From: Saccoglossus kowalevskii | Taxonomy: Eukaryota > Hemichordata > Enteropneusta > Harrimaniidae | Reading direction: 5' to 3' | NCBI RefSeq assembly: GCF_000003605.2 | Contig: NW_003120443.1 | Span: forward strand, 8,647 to 31,774 | DNA: 23,128 nucleotides | Shown here: positions 10,371-19,467 of the stretch, in pieces | Position numbering within the stretch: position 1 is the first letter of the stretch | How the letters are laid out: the number at the start of each line of letters is the position of its first letter | Notes under the pieces: model-generated | Databases searched by the model: none | The model's input: only the letters and a program-made list of their open reading frames with translations | Told to the model about the DNA's origin: nothing | Translations under genes and position numbers: made by a program

Positions 10371-11575
10371 ACACATTATAAAAGTGTAAATTTTACACAT
10401 TATAAAAGTGTTTGATCAAAACTAGCTACAGTTCATGTTTCACATTATTAAAGTGTCAAAAATAGCTACAGTTCATGTTTCACATTATTAAAGTGTCAAA
10501 ACTAGCTGCAGTTCATATTTCACATTATTAAATTGCTTGGTCAAAACTAGCTGCAGTTCATGTTTCACATTATTAAACTGTTTGGTCAAAACTAGCTGCA
10601 GTTCATGTTTCACATTATTGAATTTTTTAGTCAAACTAGCTGCAGTTCATGTTTCACATTAATAAATTGTGTTGTCAAAACAAGCTGCAGTTCATGTTTC
10701 ACATTATTAAATTATTTGGTCAAAACTAGCTGCAGTTCATGTTTCACATTATTGAATTATTTGGTCAAAACAAACTGCAGTTCATGTTTCACATTAAACT
10801 GTTTTGTCAAAACTAGCTGCAGTTCACGTTTCACATTATTAAAGTGTTTTGTCAAAACTAGCTGCAGTTCATTTTTCACATTATTAAAATGTTTTGTCAA
10901 AACTAACTACAGTTCATGTTTCACATTATTAAAGTGTTTTGTCAAAACTAGCTACAGTTCATGTTTCACATTAATAAATTGTTTTGTAAAAACTAGTTGC
11001 AGTTCATGTTTCACATTAATAAATTGTTTTGTCAAAACTAGCTGCAGATCATGTTTCACATTATTAAAGTGTTTGGTAAAAACTAGCTGCAGTTCATGTT
11101 TCACATTAATAAATTGTTTTGTGAAAAGTAGCTACAGTTCATGTTTCACATTATTGAATTATTTGGTCAAAACTAACTGCAGTTCATGTTTCACATTATT
11201 AAAGTGTTTACTCAAAACTAGCTGCAGTTCATGTTTCACATTATTAAAGTGTTTGGTCAAAACTAGCTGCAGTCCTGTTTCACTTTATTAAAGTGTTTGG
11301 TCAAAACTAGCTGCAGTTCATGTTTCACATTAATAAATTGTTTGGTCAAAACTAGCTGTAGTTGATGTTTCACATTATTAAAGTGTTTTATCAAAACTAG
11401 CTGCAGTTGATGTTTCACATTTTTGAAGTGTTTTGTCAAAACTATCTGCAGTTCATGTTTCACATTATTGAAGTGTTTTGTCAAAACTATCTGCAGTTCA
11501 TGTTTAACATTATTAAAGTGTTCGGTCAAAACTAGATGCATTTTATTTTTCAAATTATTCAATCGTTGGTGCCCA
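10371..11575. repeat. 45-bp minisatellite, about 26 monomers
   Basis: A tandem array whose monomer runs TTCATGTTTCACATTATTAA, then roughly AGTGTTTGGTCAAAACTAGC, then TGCAG, 45 bp in all. Full-length monomers start near 10512, 10557, 10691, 10736, 10823 and then every 45 bases to about 11497, with a decayed last copy at about 11542-11575. Exceptions are two 40-bp units (10432 and 10472), 44-bp units (10602 and 11273) and one 42-bp unit (10781). The left edge is different: a 17-bp element occurs twice with a 24-bp period (10371 and 10395). Variant classes alternate, with ATTAATAAATTG versus ATTATTAAAGTG in the middle. The monomer is 15 codons and has one stop-free frame on each strand, so long ORFs across it are by-products. 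Most units carry a PstI palindrome CTGCAG. Confidence 0.97.
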
Positions 11576-12780
11576 ACCAACGAAAGTAATGAGTGCTATG
11601 CAAACCGCACTATATATAATACGATAGACAGAAACGGATATCTAATTAAATCAAAACTGTCAGCAAAAATGAGTGATTAAAATATAAATAAATAATACAC
11701 AAAATGACAAACACACAAAAGCCATATTTTATCTATTTTCGTATACTACTAATGTGATACAAATATATGACTGTTTTGGCATTTTAGTTCTACAATTAAC
11801 AAGATCAACCCACATACCTTACCCGGAGTTTTCTGTAGAGCTTTTAATTACCTAATATTAGTTTTAAAATATATAGCCATAGTTTGATATTACAAATATT
11901 ACGTTTTGTTATAAATTAAAGAATGCACAATTCGACGCTCAGTTTGCATAATACTTAAATTTTAATTGCAATCACACTAGGTGTTATGTGAATATTGGAC
12001 ACATTTCCGTCATTTTTGCTCATGTCTATTTTCTCGTATCGAATTTTAGGATTTTGGTCTCCCTATATTTTATTTCTATTTTTAATCAGCAAGAATATTA
12101 GTACTTGACTCGTTGGTATTATATGTAATACAGCCCTGTCTTTCAAGTTGTCACGTTATCAAAAGTTTAATATTTGTGGTATGTGACATCGTCTCATTGT
12201 CATCAAGACGGCCACTGCCCCACATATTTTTCTCATTACAGGCATCGGATGATAGCAAACGCTGCCCAGTGGGAGGTGAATAATAATGGTGGAATAGTGT
12301 CTCAATAATTCATTTGAAAAAACTATTTGTATATCGGTTTCATTATCAACAATTTAATATTTCATTAGCATTATATGCGTATGAATTAATAAATTTTACA
12401 TATAACTAAAATATTGTTTAGCTTCTCATTACGTGAGCTGATTGTCCCTTTCATCGGATTTTTGTTTATGAATAAATTATGAGTGTGCTTTAATTCAAAA
12501 TACATTACATCATGACTTGATAGAAACGATCTGTTTAATGTTCAAGACATTTCAGTACATTGTCGCCTAATAAGGCTCGCATGACTACTAATTTGAATGG
12601 CAGTTCCCACACTATCGTTTACGTGTATGTTTTTAGGATTTGCGTATTCCATTCTTTCAGTGACATCATCGTAGTAATATTTCAAATGTCAACTACGGAT
12701 ATCTGCTACGAAAATTTTAACAGATGAATGCATTGACATAAAGTAAGGTTAAAAGTCAGCAGGGCTACAGATTATTTCCA
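11576..12780. other. Non-coding, upstream region of the receptor gene
   Basis: AT-rich sequence between the minisatellite and the presumed receptor promoter. Apart from the mini-exon-like segment at 12242-12275, nothing coding or structured is seen. Confidence 0.5.
12242..12275 (+). other. Mini-exon-like segment upstream of the receptor
   Basis: TTTTTCTCATTACAG (ending 12241) is a strong 3' splice site, and GGGAG|GTGAAT (12276) is a fair donor. Between them are 34 bases with one open frame (ASDDSKRCPVGG). It could be an untranslated or coding micro-exon of an upstream-initiated transcript, or coincidence. It is not needed to explain the receptor, which is complete in one exon. Confidence 0.15.
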
Positions 12781-12808
12781 TCATTCTTATTCTGAATCGT
12801 GTTCGTTG

Positions 12809-12820
12809 TGCGCATGCGCT
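12809..12820. promoter_or_regulatory. NRF1-type palindrome upstream of the receptor gene
   Basis: The sequence TGCGCATGCGCT contains the perfect 10-bp palindrome GCGCATGCGC, the core recognised by NRF1-family transcription factors. It lies about 345 bases before the receptor ATG. A CAGCTG E-box follows within about 5 bases. In such AT-rich DNA this GC-only core is unlikely by chance, so I read it as part of a promoter. The transcription start is not visible, and the factor assignment is inferred from the motif alone. Confidence 0.45.
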
Positions 12821-12822
12821 GT

Positions 12823-12828
12823 CAGCTG
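12823..12828. promoter_or_regulatory. E-box (CAGCTG) beside the NRF1-type site
   Basis: CAGCTG lies a few bases 3' of the NRF1-type palindrome, and a second CAGCTG occurs at about 13145-13150, just before the receptor start. CAGCTG is a classical bHLH binding site, but the hexamer is short and common. Its placement next to a rare GC-rich motif is the only reason to list it. Confidence 0.25.
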
Positions 12829-12856
12829 TTAAACACGGTGAATAGACAACTGCCCG

Positions 12857-12904
12857 ATGGCACAGAAGCGATCTCAAATTGGCGATGAAGAGATGGACAA
12901 CTAA
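12857..12904 (+). CDS. Upstream ORF of 15 codons in the presumed receptor 5' leader
   Basis: ATG to TAA encodes MAQKRSQIGDEEMDN. The start has G at +4 but C at -3, so its initiation context is moderate. It lies about 40 bases after the NRF1-type site and 260 bases before the receptor ATG. If transcription starts near the NRF1 motif, this would be the first ORF in the mRNA and could damp translation of the receptor. Whether it is transcribed is inferred; a chance ORF this short is quite possible. Confidence 0.3.
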   Translation: MAQKRSQIGDEEMDN

Positions 12905-13153
12905 TCACTGATTACGCTTTTTTTTAGAAAACGCGGGTGGAGCTTTGAGATCGGCTTATACATATATATATATATATTTATAGCGTTTATTGAAAAACAC
13001 ATTGCCGGTGTACCATTCCAGATGCATGACTTTTGCAAATAACTCACCGAGATATTCAGACATTTCGCTCCATTCCGATAAACGATCGTACAGCACAGGA
13101 TATAAGTCATATGACTGAAGATTTGATCCTATGCACATTTACAGCCAGCTGAC

Positions 13154-13183
13154 ATGAACGCACAATGTTTCACTACAGTGTAG
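13154..13183 (+). CDS. Short uORF overlapping the receptor start codon
   Basis: An ATG 11 bases upstream of the receptor ATG, in a different frame and with G at -3, reads nine codons (MNAQCFTTV) to a TAG inside the receptor coding sequence. Ribosomes initiating here would pass over the receptor ATG and terminate 16 bases beyond it, so receptor translation would need leaky scanning. A possible 3' splice site (TTTACAG, ending about 13144) could define the 5' end of this exon. Translation control is inferred from general knowledge of overlapping uORFs. Confidence 0.4.
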   Translation: MNAQCFTTV

Positions 13184-14322
13184 AAAGGTTTAACAACGGT
13201 AACGAATCTAACGCATCCTTGTTCCTAGATAGCGCTTCATTTGATCGGAATCCTGTCCATATCATCGCGTCAGGCGTCATTCTTGGAACCATCATTCTGT
13301 TTACTCTTACCGGTAACACCTTGGTGGTAATTGCTGTACTGGGATACCGCCGTCTACAGACTGTGACTAATTTCTTACTTTTATCACTAGCGATTGCCGA
13401 TCTTACAGTTGCGCTCTTGGTGATGCCATTTTCGCTTGTGTACGAGGTGTACGGCAGTTGGACGTTCGGTTATATATTCTGTCATTTCTGGCTGTCGTGC
13501 GATGTGATGTGTTGTACAGCCTCCATTCTTAACCTGTGTATCATATCACTTGATAAGTACTGGGCAATTACAAGACCGTTAACCTATAAGGTAAACTCTA
13601 AACGGCGAGTGATCAATATGGTAGTGTTCGTGTGGGGATGCTCCGGAACTATCTCGTTTATACCGATTTTCATGGGATGGTACGCTGATAGCAACCACCC
13701 CGTTTTACACGATCCATACTTTTGTGGTCTGCAGGTCAACCACACTTACGCTATAATATCTTCTCTGACCTCTTTTTACGTACCCTTGCCTATTATGCTG
13801 TTTACATATAGTCGGATTTATTCAGTGGCACGGTTTCAAGCTGCGAAAATTCGCAACGAGCTCAAGCACATTCACTGTTTCAACCCAAGCCAGCGACAGA
13901 CTGTGCGTCGACAGATCCGTTCTCTGGTCCGTGAACACAAAGCCGTTCGCACTCTCGGTATCATCATGGGGGTTTTCATATTTTGCTGGTTGCCGTTCTT
14001 TTTGATGTATCTCATCCTACCTTTTTGTCCCAAGTGCAACATGAGCGACATGCTTAAATCTGCGTTAACTTGGCTAGGATACGCCAACAGTTTCCTGAAC
14101 CCTCTTATTTACGCTTTCTTTCATCGCGATTTCCGGAAATCATTCAAGCTGATTTTGTGTGCAAGGAATATAAGGTTTAAGGGCGGGGCTTTCCAACAGG
14201 ATAACTCAAATCTTATGTCACGCGACACCATGTCTCTCGCAAACTCCAATAACGCGAACGATGACTCAAGCCTTCGTCTCTCTGCTATTGACAACGTAAA
14301 CAACTGCACATCAACCACGTAA
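13165..14322 (+). CDS. Class A biogenic-amine GPCR, beta-octopamine-receptor-like (single exon)
   Basis: This is an intronless 385-residue seven-transmembrane receptor, predicted to sit in the plasma membrane and bind a biogenic amine. Seen: an N-tail of about 30 residues with sequons N13-E-S and N16-A-S; N51 (1.50); D79 (2.50); C106 paired with C187; amine-binding D113 (3.32); W157 (4.50); S199, S200 and S203 (5.42, 5.43, 5.46), which bind phenol or catechol hydroxyls; P207; CWLPFF at 274-279; Y282 (6.55); W303 and Y306; NPLIY at 312-316; helix 8 with likely palmitoylated C332. The third intracellular loop is short, about 35 residues. PIFMGWY in loop 2, REHKAVRTLGIIMG in TM6 and CPKC (288-291) in loop 3 resemble beta-type octopamine receptors, while TASILNLC in TM3 is also D1-like. 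Gs coupling is inferred from that family. Oddity: DRY is D130-K131-Y132. The start has A at -3 and an in-frame TGA 15 bases upstream. Aminergic identity is near certain; the ligand is not. Confidence 0.95.
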   Translation: MFHYSVERFNNGNESNASLFLDSASFDRNPVHIIASGVILGTIILFTLTGNTLVVIAVLGYRRLQTVTNFLLLSLAIADLTVALLVMPFSLVYEVYGSWTFGYIFCHFWLSCDVMCCTASILNLCIISLDKYWAITRPLTYKVNSKRRVINMVVFVWGCSGTISFIPIFMGWYADSNHPVLHDPYFCGLQVNHTYAIISSLTSFYVPLPIMLFTYSRIYSVARFQAAKIRNELKHIHCFNPSQRQTVRRQIRSLVREHKAVRTLGIIMGVFIFCWLPFFLMYLILPFCPKCNMSDMLKSALTWLGYANSFLNPLIYAFFHRDFRKSFKLILCARNIRFKGGAFQQDNSNLMSRDTMSLANSNNANDDSSLRLSAIDNVNNCTSTT

Positions 14323-14340
14323 CCAGGGGTAAAATGTTTA

Positions 14341-14352
14341 CTCTCTCTCTCT
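14341..14352 (+). repeat. (CT)6 microsatellite in the receptor 3' UTR
   Basis: Six CT dinucleotides followed by CCCC, starting 19 bases after the receptor stop codon. It is a simple repeat with no clear role; pyrimidine tracts in 3' UTRs can bind PTB-type proteins, but nothing here shows that. Confidence 0.8.
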
Positions 14353-14540
14353 CCCCATACTCTGAAATCCAATTTGATTTTTTAACTCGTGGAATGACTT
14401 ACAATCAATCGCAACGTCTTTATTTGAAATTACCCAGTATTTTAGCGAATTTGTAATTATATGGCGTGTAATTGCCAGCGCCGTTAGTTTTGATGTATAT
14501 ACACATAGCCTGCAGTGTAAATGAGTCTGTTCGTGACGTT

Positions 14541-14546
14541 AATAAA
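14541..14546 (+). terminator. Poly(A) signal of the receptor gene
   Basis: A canonical AATAAA lies about 220 bases after the receptor TAA. A GT-rich stretch (GAGTCGTGTTGAGTACG, about 14579-14595) follows about 35 bases later and could be the downstream element. This gives a compact 3' UTR of about 240 bases containing a (CT)6 run at 14341-14352. Confidence 0.6.
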
Positions 14547-15472
14547 AGAAACGCTTTATTTGAATCCACACGTTAACTGAGTCGTGTTGAGTACGTTACG
14601 AGCTCGGCGCCACAGACAATGCATCACCACATCATATATGTCAAATAATGTTTAGTATTTTTATTAAATGTCGTCCTTATTATGTTTCACGCACAAAAAG
14701 TTAGCGTATTTCACCTTCTGTGTATTTTGTATTTCGTATTGACACATCATGTGTACGTCTTTAAGAGTCTCCGAATAGAAAAAAAAAGGAATGAAAATAC
14801 GACTTTACAGACGTTTGCACTTTTTCAATCAAACAGTTATTTTAGAGCATGACGATTAAAATAGGCAAACCTATTTTCGGCCGAACAAAATATTCACGTT
14901 ATAAAGATGCGGTGAAAACTAATCAATTACACAAAAACTTCCGCTGACGCTGGCGCTCAATACTTCCCTCCATATCCTACCTCAAATAGTAAAAAAAATC
15001 CCATTTCAAGCACGACGTCGTGCGCCCGGTCGTACTTACGGACAATGTACAAGTCAAGTTGACTAACCCAACATTCTACCTTAATTCTAATTCCCCTTGT
15101 CAGCATCTCAATTGAGGAAGACAAGCACACAAATAGAAAATTACCTTCCTGACAAGTTATATTCTCGGCGGACACACCCCATTCATCTGAAACAACATGT
15201 TGATTGCCTGTTTTTATTATCGTTCTTCTAACTGGGAGGGAATTAACCACTTTCCCTTTAAGTGACACTAAACTGGGTAGTCGTGTCTGTGCATGGCTAT
15301 GATAATGTACATAGATGTATAACAGTTGTTTTGGTCTCGGATTTGAGGTCAGATAGAAGGTTTGAAAGAAAAATTAAATTGAAATTGAATCATCCTACTT
15401 TGTATCTGAATGATCATACACGTAGTTTATACGATATTTACATTAGTAGTGTCACTTCTGAGTTATTAATAT

Positions 15473-15490
15473 ATATATATCGATATATAT
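15473..15490. repeat. 18-bp perfect AT palindrome around ATCGAT
   Basis: ATATATATCGATATATAT is self-complementary and sits in a longer AT dinucleotide run. Other AT microsatellites of similar size lie near 7375-7387, 9278-9310, 12957-12978, 16298-16327 and 16912-16933. These are ordinary for an AT-rich invertebrate genome and may extrude as cruciforms. Confidence 0.7.
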
Positions 15491-17215
15491 TTATGGTATT
15501 AATTTGTATGTCTTATCACTGTGTTAGATGTGTCAACGCGACGCTCTGTACTCTTCTAACTCAAGTGCCATAATTGACTTGATTAAAGAGGCTGTCCGTG
15601 AATGTGTTAGCTTCACACAATCAACCCTACTAAATTGAAATATCGCTGACCCATTTACGAAGATTCTATTAAGTTACGTTTCTACAGGCGCTTTCAATTT
15701 CCTTTCTGTTGCAAAGAAGCGTTTAGTTGAACAACAAATGCATCATTGTGATTGTAAACCGTTCTAAGTACGCCTGTGAATTAATTGCTGTTGAAGTGAG
15801 TGTGACATACAAATATATCCATAACTCGTTTTTACCATCATATTCCGTACTTCAGCGAAGGCGTCGTAAATCCACTGCAAAACGACACGTTGTTTTGCTG
15901 AAGTCAGAATGCCTTGTTCTTTTCAATATTTAGTATACTTGAGATTGAACTGAAAACTGTACTTACAATTAGAATTATGTTTCTGCGTATTGATCGCGCT
16001 TCTGGATATATTGATATTAGCTTAGCTTTCTAAATAAACGTTAACCTTGTTTTTCATCTGTGTGGATTGTTAAAGCAGTTGTCAACTCATCCGTAGTACC
16101 ATCGATTTTCTAACATATATAGTAAGGCGACCCTTAAAATAATCGATATCATGTTTATTACAGCAAATCACGTCATAGGACACAATAGTCTGCTGTCAAT
16201 ACAGCATGGCTTAGTGAAGCTCACACTCTTTACATCCACAGTGTAATAGCATTCGTGAAATCCTAACAGTTTCCACTTAATACAAAATTGCTGTTTTTTT
16301 ATATATATTCTATTATATATATATATGTATTTATGGGGTCGGTGTTCTATTTGTTGCAGCATCTCTCTATATATATAATAATAACTTCCAATTTCACTTT
16401 AATAACATGTAATATTGAGGTAATAGAAATGTTTGATATCTATTACTTTATGCCAGCACTTTCCAATTTCGAAATCTATGAGAGCGAGAGAGCGTTTGTG
16501 GAACCAATTATGCTAAGGGTAATTCATGTATGTATCTACAAGGAAAACCCCAACCCGTGCATAAATACAGACTGTAGACGGTCGTCAACGAAGATCAGTG
16601 TTGAGAACATAGTGGAAAATTCAATTACTTGCTTTATAGTACTACTCAATGAAAAATGCTATTTTTAAACTTGGAGATAAATTATAAAGATATGTGAAAT
16701 AATATTTTGTGAATAATAAGGCCTTGAACTAACGGTGTCATTCCATACAATAGTGTTTGAATTGAACTTGGACTTTAATATCAGCGCAAATGCTACGGAT
16801 TTATTAATGTTCTCAATGCGCTACCGCTGCATTTCAATTGATTTAGTTAAGTGCAAGAGTTAGCTGTAATATAGTTGCTGGCATGAACAACCCATCCGCC
16901 ATGGGAGGGAGTGTATATATATACATATATATCTAGCACAAAAAAGAATTGTCCTTTGTACCATTGATGTAGAAATGAATGTAATGCTATCCCATATTCC
17001 CATTCGTCTATTACGCCTCTGTTAGCGCCATTTGTGTTATCTGTGTCAATGTAAAGCCAATGTGTCAATGCTACTGTCCTTAATAATAATAATTCACCAC
17101 TGCCATCTATAACATGCACCACCACATACACCGTGGTTAATGTAATAATGCGCACATAATTGCCGTATTTCTATTTCATGTAATTGTAACTAAATAACTA
17201 AATTATTGAAGATAT

Positions 17216-17246
17216 ATTATTATTATTATTATTAATACTATTATTA
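17216..17246. repeat. (ATT)n microsatellite
   Basis: About seven consecutive TAT/ATT trinucleotides followed by a partly interrupted continuation. A short (CAA)n run with an A-rich leader lies close by at about 17320-17347, which may be the decayed tail of a retroposed element, though no element body is recognised. Confidence 0.75.
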
Positions 17247-17319
17247 TATTTGATTGACAAGTTCCGCAGTGATTGTACATTGTAACATCAATAAGAGAAT
17301 TAGGGCAACTTAAATAAAA

Positions 17320-17347
17320 ACACAAAAAAACAACAACAACAACAACT
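17320..17347. repeat. (CAA)n run after an A-rich tract
   Basis: ACACAAAAAAACAACAACAA followed by more CAA units, ending at ACTG. Simple repeat; possibly a retroposon tail. Confidence 0.7.
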
Positions 17348-18649
17348 GTAACATGCTGCAGAATTTATCTCCGGGTCACAGTGATACAGACAACGTGTGT
17401 GACAACATACGACGTTAGTATTATTATCCCCGGTGCACAACCGTGTTAGATGTATGTTTATAATCGACGCTCAATTCGCCTCCACGTACGGGTGCATGTT
17501 TTATATATATGCATTGTTCAATTTGTTAGAACTGACATCATTAAAATCGACACATTACGCCTACACGTGCATGTATTTGGTACGCACAATATTGGCTAAA
17601 ATACAGAATTTGCAAGTAGTTAGGATTGCAAATGTACAATGCAACATAGATAGATGTGTGCAGAGATGCCGGAAACCAAATGAATAATTCTCCCCAGCTC
17701 AGAATAAATTAAATATAAATCCCAGATGATAGCGTCAAATAAAAAGTTGACATCATCTTCTGTAATCCCCCAAAAAGATAATATTCCTTTCATACTACTG
17801 TAACATCTTCAATTGACATCATCAAGATTACGTGGAATAAATCTTTCCTGTGTTACATCTCGTGAAATATAGCAGAATATTAATCGACTATCTGTTTCAG
17901 AGTAGTTATAATGTAGCTACTTTTACCATCTGACTGGCAACAAACTGTTCTCTGGAACGTTCTTTTTTTCACCATTCATATAAATATTATATCAAAACAG
18001 GAGACCGCGGGATAGTTTTAATTTCTAATTTTAAACATTTATGTTCCGCTTATGTTACAATCCCTTCATAACGAGATAAACAATGTATACGGGGTAACTA
18101 TCTCGAACTTGTTCTCCTCAATGGTTGCTATGTCTGAGTAATGACCTTTCAAATATTATAGGTGAAAAAATCTCCATACAATAGACACTCACTGATGCAG
18201 TATGAAAGTGGTTAGTTTGGTTGAAAACGTGTGGTCGTGAACACAAACTAGCGTAACACGTGTACAACTCTGGTCTATTGTCACGACATTTTGTTATATT
18301 CGACGTAGCCCTGCAAACGCGGATGATCGATATTCCAAAGATATTAATTGTCGCTTTTATAAATTTCACATCGTTTTTTCTCAATTGCATGAGAGCTTCA
18401 AACTATTATCACTGTATGCAAGTATTTCTAATTGCATTACATAAGTAGTCCCTTGAGTTTAAGTCCAAAAAATATAAAAAGTTTCAAATAAACTTCAGAG
18501 ATAAGGCTCAATAACTTCATAAATCATGCTTGACTGAACTGTCCTCCATTCAGTCATCGTGAATCGGATAAAAAAATACACGTATTTATGACGTTTGGAA
18601 ATGATCGTAGAAGGCATGCCGCAGATAAAACAGTATTCGTTAGAATAAT

Positions 18650-18680
18650 ATGGCCGCTAATCGGCTACATTGAATTCTGT
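18650..18680. repeat. Diverged repeat copy A (ATGGCCGC..TCGG..AC..TTGAA)
   Basis: ATGGCCGCTAATCGGCTACA (from about 18651) aligns with ATGACCGCCATTCGGTGACC (from about 18810), and both continue into TTGAA. The following A-rich AAACAAA-ATGA stretches are also alike. It looks like an old interspersed element with direct copies about 160 bases apart; the family is unknown. Confidence 0.4.
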
Positions 18681-18808
18681 CATAAAAACAAAATGACGTG
18701 CATTCTGATCTCATAATGTTTAATGTTTGAACGAAACCCGCTCATAAATAACCGAGATCCGGTTCCGAAATCGCAACAATGCTTGATTTTAATGAACTTT
18801 ATCATACA

Positions 18809-18840
18809 AATGACCGCCATTCGGTGACCTTGAAATAATT
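18809..18840. repeat. Diverged repeat copy B, containing TGACCTTGA
   Basis: Partner of the copy near 18650. It carries TGACCTTGA (18825-18833), whose reverse complement TCAAGGTCA is the extended half-site bound by ERR/SF-1-type nuclear receptors; copy A has lost this match. It is probably repeat-derived rather than a selected site. Confidence 0.35.
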
Positions 18841-19278
18841 TGCGAAACAAATGAATTTTTTTATGTATCCTGAGGTGTATGTGTGAAGTTTAAGCAAGAT
18901 AAGTCAACGCATCTTATTTGAATAATGCCTATTTTTGTCAGACAGAATCACATTTTTAACACTAATCCAAGAACCTGTGTATTTCACATTAAATCTATAA
19001 TTGTTATTCTAACAATGATCATCAAAGGTCAATGTGCAAGTGTATTCAAAGGTCAACCTGCGTAGTAGAAACAGCGAAAATACCCAATTGCTAAATCCTA
19101 TACAAGCTGCAAGATACGTGATTCCTCCTTAAAATGGTAAAGCCTTTGGGGTCCATATATCCTTTTTTCACCGCTTTGATCAGGTTTATCAGTCGTTCAT
19201 TTGATGTACTATTGAACATATTCTAGTGCCTTTCATGAAGAATTTCGACTCGGCATGGTATGTAATTCCTCTTTGCAG

Positions 19279-19467
19279 ATAGCGCCGAGACAATTTTATT
19301 CGAATGAAATTTTTGATTCGAGAAAAGATGTCTTTTATTGGATTCTAAATAAAGTTAGCACACTGAATACCTTCGCTATATACGTTAGAAATGGGTCTTT
19401 TGAAATACATAATGTGATGTTTCTGGGCAAGTATGGTAACATAATTACACTTAAACCGGAAAGTTAA
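19279..19467 (+). other. Terminal-exon-like open stretch, product unrecognised
   Basis: TAATTCCTCTTTGCAG (ending 19278) is a good acceptor. It is followed by 62 open codons (IAPRQFYSNEIFDSRKDVFY, then WILNKVSTLN..., ending LKPES) to a TAA. Amino-acid composition is balanced and not dominated by AT-rich codons, which is unusual for the intergenic ORFs here. I recognise no family. No upstream partner exon or poly(A) signal close by supports it, so it remains a weak candidate. Confidence 0.15.

Larger units (their letters stand above)
14547..18640. other. Non-coding stretch downstream of the receptor
   Basis: Contains AT microsatellites, the (ATT)n and (CAA)n runs, a 14-bp palindrome GCACGACGTCGTGC (15010-15023), and a 7-bp inverted repeat GCAAAAC/GTTTTGC with an 8-base loop (15877-15898). 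The longest open frame (plus 16288-16668) begins inside an AT microsatellite and shows no domain. Confidence 0.5.

Noticed and set aside
10605-11291. 228-codon Cys-rich plus-strand ORF
   Set aside because: It is the stop-free frame of the 45-bp minisatellite; it has no unique N- or C-terminal domain, and single-base and 5-base indels in the array shift the frame.
10371-11575. CRISPR array
   Set aside because: Monomers are contiguous with no unique spacers, and the context is an animal genome.
11263-11580. 105-codon minus-strand ORF
   Set aside because: It is the opposite-strand reading of the same minisatellite.
13872-14372. Minus-strand ORFs opposite the receptor
   Set aside because: Shadow frames of the GPCR coding sequence.
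15010-15023. 14-bp palindrome GCACGACGTCGTGC
   Set aside because: About one 14-bp palindrome is expected by chance in 23 kb; nothing nearby supports a role.
14957-15268. 103-codon minus ORF
   Set aside because: No domain recognised; it lies downstream of the receptor in non-coding context and overlaps a palindrome.
16288-16668. 126-codon plus ORF
   Set aside because: Its first third is translated AT microsatellite; the rest has no recognisable motif or codon bias, and AT-rich code often yields such frames.
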